9,703 nt of DNA from Candidatus Sumerlaeota bacterium (GTDB lineage: Bacteria; Sumerlaeota; Sumerlaeia; UBA8349), in contig DNPO01000228.1 in the NCBI GenBank assembly GCA_003501375.1, positions 1 through 9,703 on the forward strand. Direction: 5' to 3'. A model generated the notes under the pieces. It saw only the letters and a list, made by a program, of their open reading frames with translations, made no database searches and had not been told where the DNA came from. Of the stretch, positions 8,691 through 9,703 are shown piece after piece (within the stretch, counting starts at the first letter, position 1; every line of letters starts with the position of its first letter). A program made the translations under genes and the position numbers.

Positions 8691-8720
8691 TCAGAAAAAT
8701 TTTTGAAGGAAGAAATTCAT
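8691..8720 (-). CDS. Possible nine-codon leader peptide MNFFLQKFF
   Basis: On the minus strand an ATG at 8720-8718 is preceded by GAGGAAG (8725-8731), a good Shine-Dalgarno site with about 7 bases from GAGG to the ATG. The frame reads MNFFLQKFF and stops at TGA (8693-8691), 28 bases before the first structural gene. Four of nine residues are phenylalanine, reminiscent of amino-acid-sensing leader peptides. In AT-rich DNA, however, Phe codons are frequent by chance. The ribosome-binding site lies within one arm of an inverted repeat, which could make its translation structure-dependent. This is a weak call. Confidence 0.15.
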   Translation of the reverse strand: MNFFLQKFF

Positions 8721-8735
8721 TTTGCTTCCTCAAAA
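8701..8735 (-). promoter_or_regulatory. Inverted repeat in the operon leader overlapping a ribosome-binding site
   Basis: TTTTGAAGGAAG (8701-8712) pairs with CTTCCTCAAAA (8725-8735): 11 base pairs with one bulged A and a 12-base loop. In the leftward transcript this hairpin would lie about 40-75 bases before the first gene's ATG. It would be followed by a short U-rich stretch (ATTTTTC), weaker than a standard terminator tail. It would hide the GAGGAAG site of the mini-ORF. It may be a regulatory leader element or a weak attenuator; a chance repeat is not excluded. Confidence 0.3.
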
Positions 8736-8974
8736 GTATTTTGAAAAGCCTTCTCTCTGGAACCATGCAATTGAAAATAAATTAAGACCTGCAACAACGC
8801 CTTCCTTTTAGGAATCTTCCAAGGGCGGTGATTCCATCACGTTGTCGAAACTCAGCCAACTGCTATCTTAACTTCTGAGTGCCACTATAAAACCACAAGA
8901 TGGACTCTTGCCAGTTTGTTTTCTGTTAGGTTTACTTGGTTAGTGGATTGTAAAAGGATTGTACGCCAAGGTTT

Positions 8975-9003
8975 GTGATACGACGACAAGAATGGTTTGT
9001 CAA
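8975..9003 (-). promoter_or_regulatory. Candidate sigma-70-type promoter for the five-gene operon
   Basis: On the minus strand a perfect -35 hexamer TTGACA (9003-8998) is followed after exactly 17 bases by TATCAC (8980-8975), which matches the -10 consensus at four of six positions. Transcription would begin near 8968 and run left, giving an untranslated leader of about 300 bases before the ATG at 8662. No better-matching pair was seen closer to the gene. A single hit in AT-rich DNA can be accidental. Confidence 0.35.
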
Positions 9004-9095
9004 TAAAAATCTTTCTATAATTGTATGGAAAAAAATCCCATAGACGTTTTATTGAGATGTAACGGAATAGTCTTTTGTTATAGAAATTATTCAGT

Positions 9096-9353
9096 TTGTT
9101 TTTTATTCTTTCCGCAGCATCCATTACACTGTCGGTCAAGGTGGATGATCCCCAAGCCACCACGCAAACGTTGACGCTGCAAGCAAAACCCAATGAGTTG
9201 GCGGAAGAGAAGGTTGGCGACTGCGCAACGTTTGAAGGGAAGGCGGATTTTTTGAACGGAGCGAAAAAGTTCAACGCCACAGGTGAAGTGGAGTTCAAGG
9301 GGAAAATGCGCAAGATTGTGATCCAATATCCCGAAGGCTACGATCCCGATTAA
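9096..9353 (+). CDS. Small hypothetical protein, probably the 3' part of a truncated gene (85 codons)
   Basis: The frame ends at TAA (9351-9353). The only available early start is TTG at 9096, with no ribosome-binding site; an in-frame TAG at 9081-9083 closes the frame upstream. From about 9110 rightwards the codons look genuinely coding (balanced GC third positions; Lys/Glu/Asp-rich protein), whereas the bases to the left are AT-rich non-coding. The visible protein runs from SITLSVKVDDPQATTQTLTL (residues 9-28) to VIQYPEGYDPD at the C-terminus. The first residues (FFILSAASITLS) are hydrophobic and could be the remnant of a signal sequence or simply the junction. I do not recognise a family. 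The best reading is a gene that lost its 5' end; a complete small protein starting at TTG is the alternative. Confidence 0.5.
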   Translation: MFFILSAASITLSVKVDDPQATTQTLTLQAKPNELAEEKVGDCATFEGKADFLNGAKKFNATGEVEFKGKMRKIVIQYPEGYDPD

Positions 9354-9376
9354 AATCGATTTCACAACTTGAAGAA

Positions 9377-9466
9377 TTTCACCACAGAGGCACAGAGAAC
9401 ACAGAGAAAAACAAAGACAGTTGTTTTTTTTAAGTTCTCTGTCCCCTCTGTGTCTCTGTGGTGAAA
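9377..9466. repeat. Dispersed hairpin repeat (ACCACAGAGRCACAGAG type)
   Basis: The left arm 9377-9408 and right arm 9435-9466 are each 32 bases and complementary at 28 positions. The loop of 26 bases (9409-9434) contains an oligo-T run. The arms carry the CACAGAG...ACAGAG periodicity (TTTCACCACAGAG at the outer end). I recall this motif as a common dispersed palindromic repeat in many environmental bacterial genomes, probably a small non-autonomous mobile element or REP-like sequence. It lies 23 bases after the stop of the small plus-strand frame, so the transcript could fold into a long stem and might terminate or be stabilised there. Confidence 0.85.
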
Positions 9467-9518
9467 ATGGTTTGGAAGTTGAATCCGTTTCATCCACGTC
9501 TCAGGAATGGAGCAAGTT

Positions 9519-9703
9519 ATGAAAAAAAACTTCTATCAAAATCGGTTTGTTCGCGCTGCACGAGGATGAAGAAGAACACGACCATGCGCTCGAAAAAGAG
9601 AGCGCGGAAGAATTGGTCGCGCATCATCACCATGATTCCGGCATGAACCCGCACCTGTTTGCCAGTCCGCTTCAGGCAGCGCAAGTGGTGCGCAACATTG
9701 CGC
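9519..9703 (+). pseudogene. Zinc/manganese ABC transporter substrate-binding protein (ZnuA/TroA family) fragment, frameshifted and lacking its N-terminal lobe
   Basis: The open frame from 9523 to the right edge encodes an acidic His-rich segment (HEDEEEHDHALEKE, then AHHHHDSG). It is followed by MNPHLFASPLQAAQVVRNIA, the family's conserved block in which the His of N-P-H is a metal ligand. In intact family members this block follows a signal peptide and an N-terminal lobe of roughly 100 residues; here only about 40 codons precede it. The plausible start ATG (9519-9521, with GGAG 6 bases upstream) is in a different frame and stops after 16 codons. Removing one A from the eight-A run at 9522-9529 would join it to MKKTSIKIGLFAL, which looks like a signal-peptide start running directly into the His-rich loop. 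I infer an internal deletion plus a one-base slip. A sequencing error in the A run, or an internal start, cannot be excluded. The rest lies outside the window. Confidence 0.6.

Larger units (their letters stand above)
8663..9095. other. AT-rich intergenic region of 433 bases upstream of the operon
   Basis: No convincing protein gene lies here. Reading frames on either strand lack ribosome-binding sites and read as low-complexity AT-rich translation. The stretch separates the leftward operon from plus-strand material on the right. It contains the candidate operon promoter, an inverted repeat and a possible mini-ORF, listed separately. A weaker pair of 6-base arms (GGAATC at 8811-8816, GATTCC at 8830-8835) is also present but is not convincing alone. 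A perfect TATAAT occurs on the plus strand at 9016-9021, but its nearest TTGTCA is only 13 bases upstream, too close for a normal promoter. Confidence 0.6.

Noticed and set aside
8885..9313. A 142-codon minus-strand open frame
   Set aside because: Its first part is antisense to the better plus-strand frame at 9096-9353 and the rest is translated AT-rich non-coding DNA. There is no ribosome-binding site.
9377..9466. CRISPR or intrinsic terminator as the explanation of the repeat
   Set aside because: There is only one palindrome and no spaced direct-repeat array. The T-run lies in the loop and not after the stem, so it is not a standard terminator.
9087..9497. A 136-codon minus-strand open frame
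   Set aside because: Its N-terminal part is translated hairpin repeat (it yields the SLCSLCLCGE type of peptide such repeats produce) and the remainder is antisense to the small plus-strand gene.
9458..9646. A 62-codon plus-strand open frame starting at the end of the hairpin
   Set aside because: It runs out of frame with the ZnuA-type segment over the same bases. Its Lys/Arg-rich product is an artefact of reading that gene in the wrong frame.

Overview
The window is bacterial DNA of moderate GC. It has long intron-free reading frames, Shine-Dalgarno sites, gene spacings of 1 to 25 bases and a zinc-transport gene remnant. The genus cannot be told from the sequence. A dispersed hairpin at 9377-9466, of a kind I recall from many free-living environmental bacteria, fits an environmental genome.

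Positions 1-8662 hold a minus-strand operon of five genes, the last running off the left edge. In transcription order it encodes: a 423-residue protein with features of a GT-A-type glycosyltransferase; a 1523-residue beta-rich protein carrying what I recognise as a DUF6603 region; a 496-residue conserved hypothetical; a 313-residue conserved hypothetical; and a protein of which only the first 114 residues are visible. The spacings (25, 13, 1 and 4 bases) imply co-transcription, and translational coupling in the last three. None of the four complete proteins has a signal peptide or a clear membrane helix. No biochemical role is known to me for this set. It reads as one cooperating, undescribed cytoplasmic or assembled system: a giant beta-sheet protein, three smaller partners and a possible sugar-transfer enzyme.

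Positions 8663-9095 are an AT-rich non-coding stretch. It holds a candidate minus-strand promoter (TTGACA, 17 bases, TATCAC) that would give a leader of about 300 bases. Within the leader, an inverted repeat covers the ribosome-binding site of a possible nine-codon, phenylalanine-rich mini-ORF just upstream of the first gene.

Positions 9096-9703 carry plus-strand material of a different character. There is an 85-codon frame with only a weak TTG start (probably a gene tail), then the hairpin repeat, then a zinc/manganese-binding protein (ZnuA/TroA family) fragment that lacks its N-terminal lobe and whose ATG is one base out of frame across a run of eight A's. This right flank looks like decayed or rearranged sequence beside the operon.
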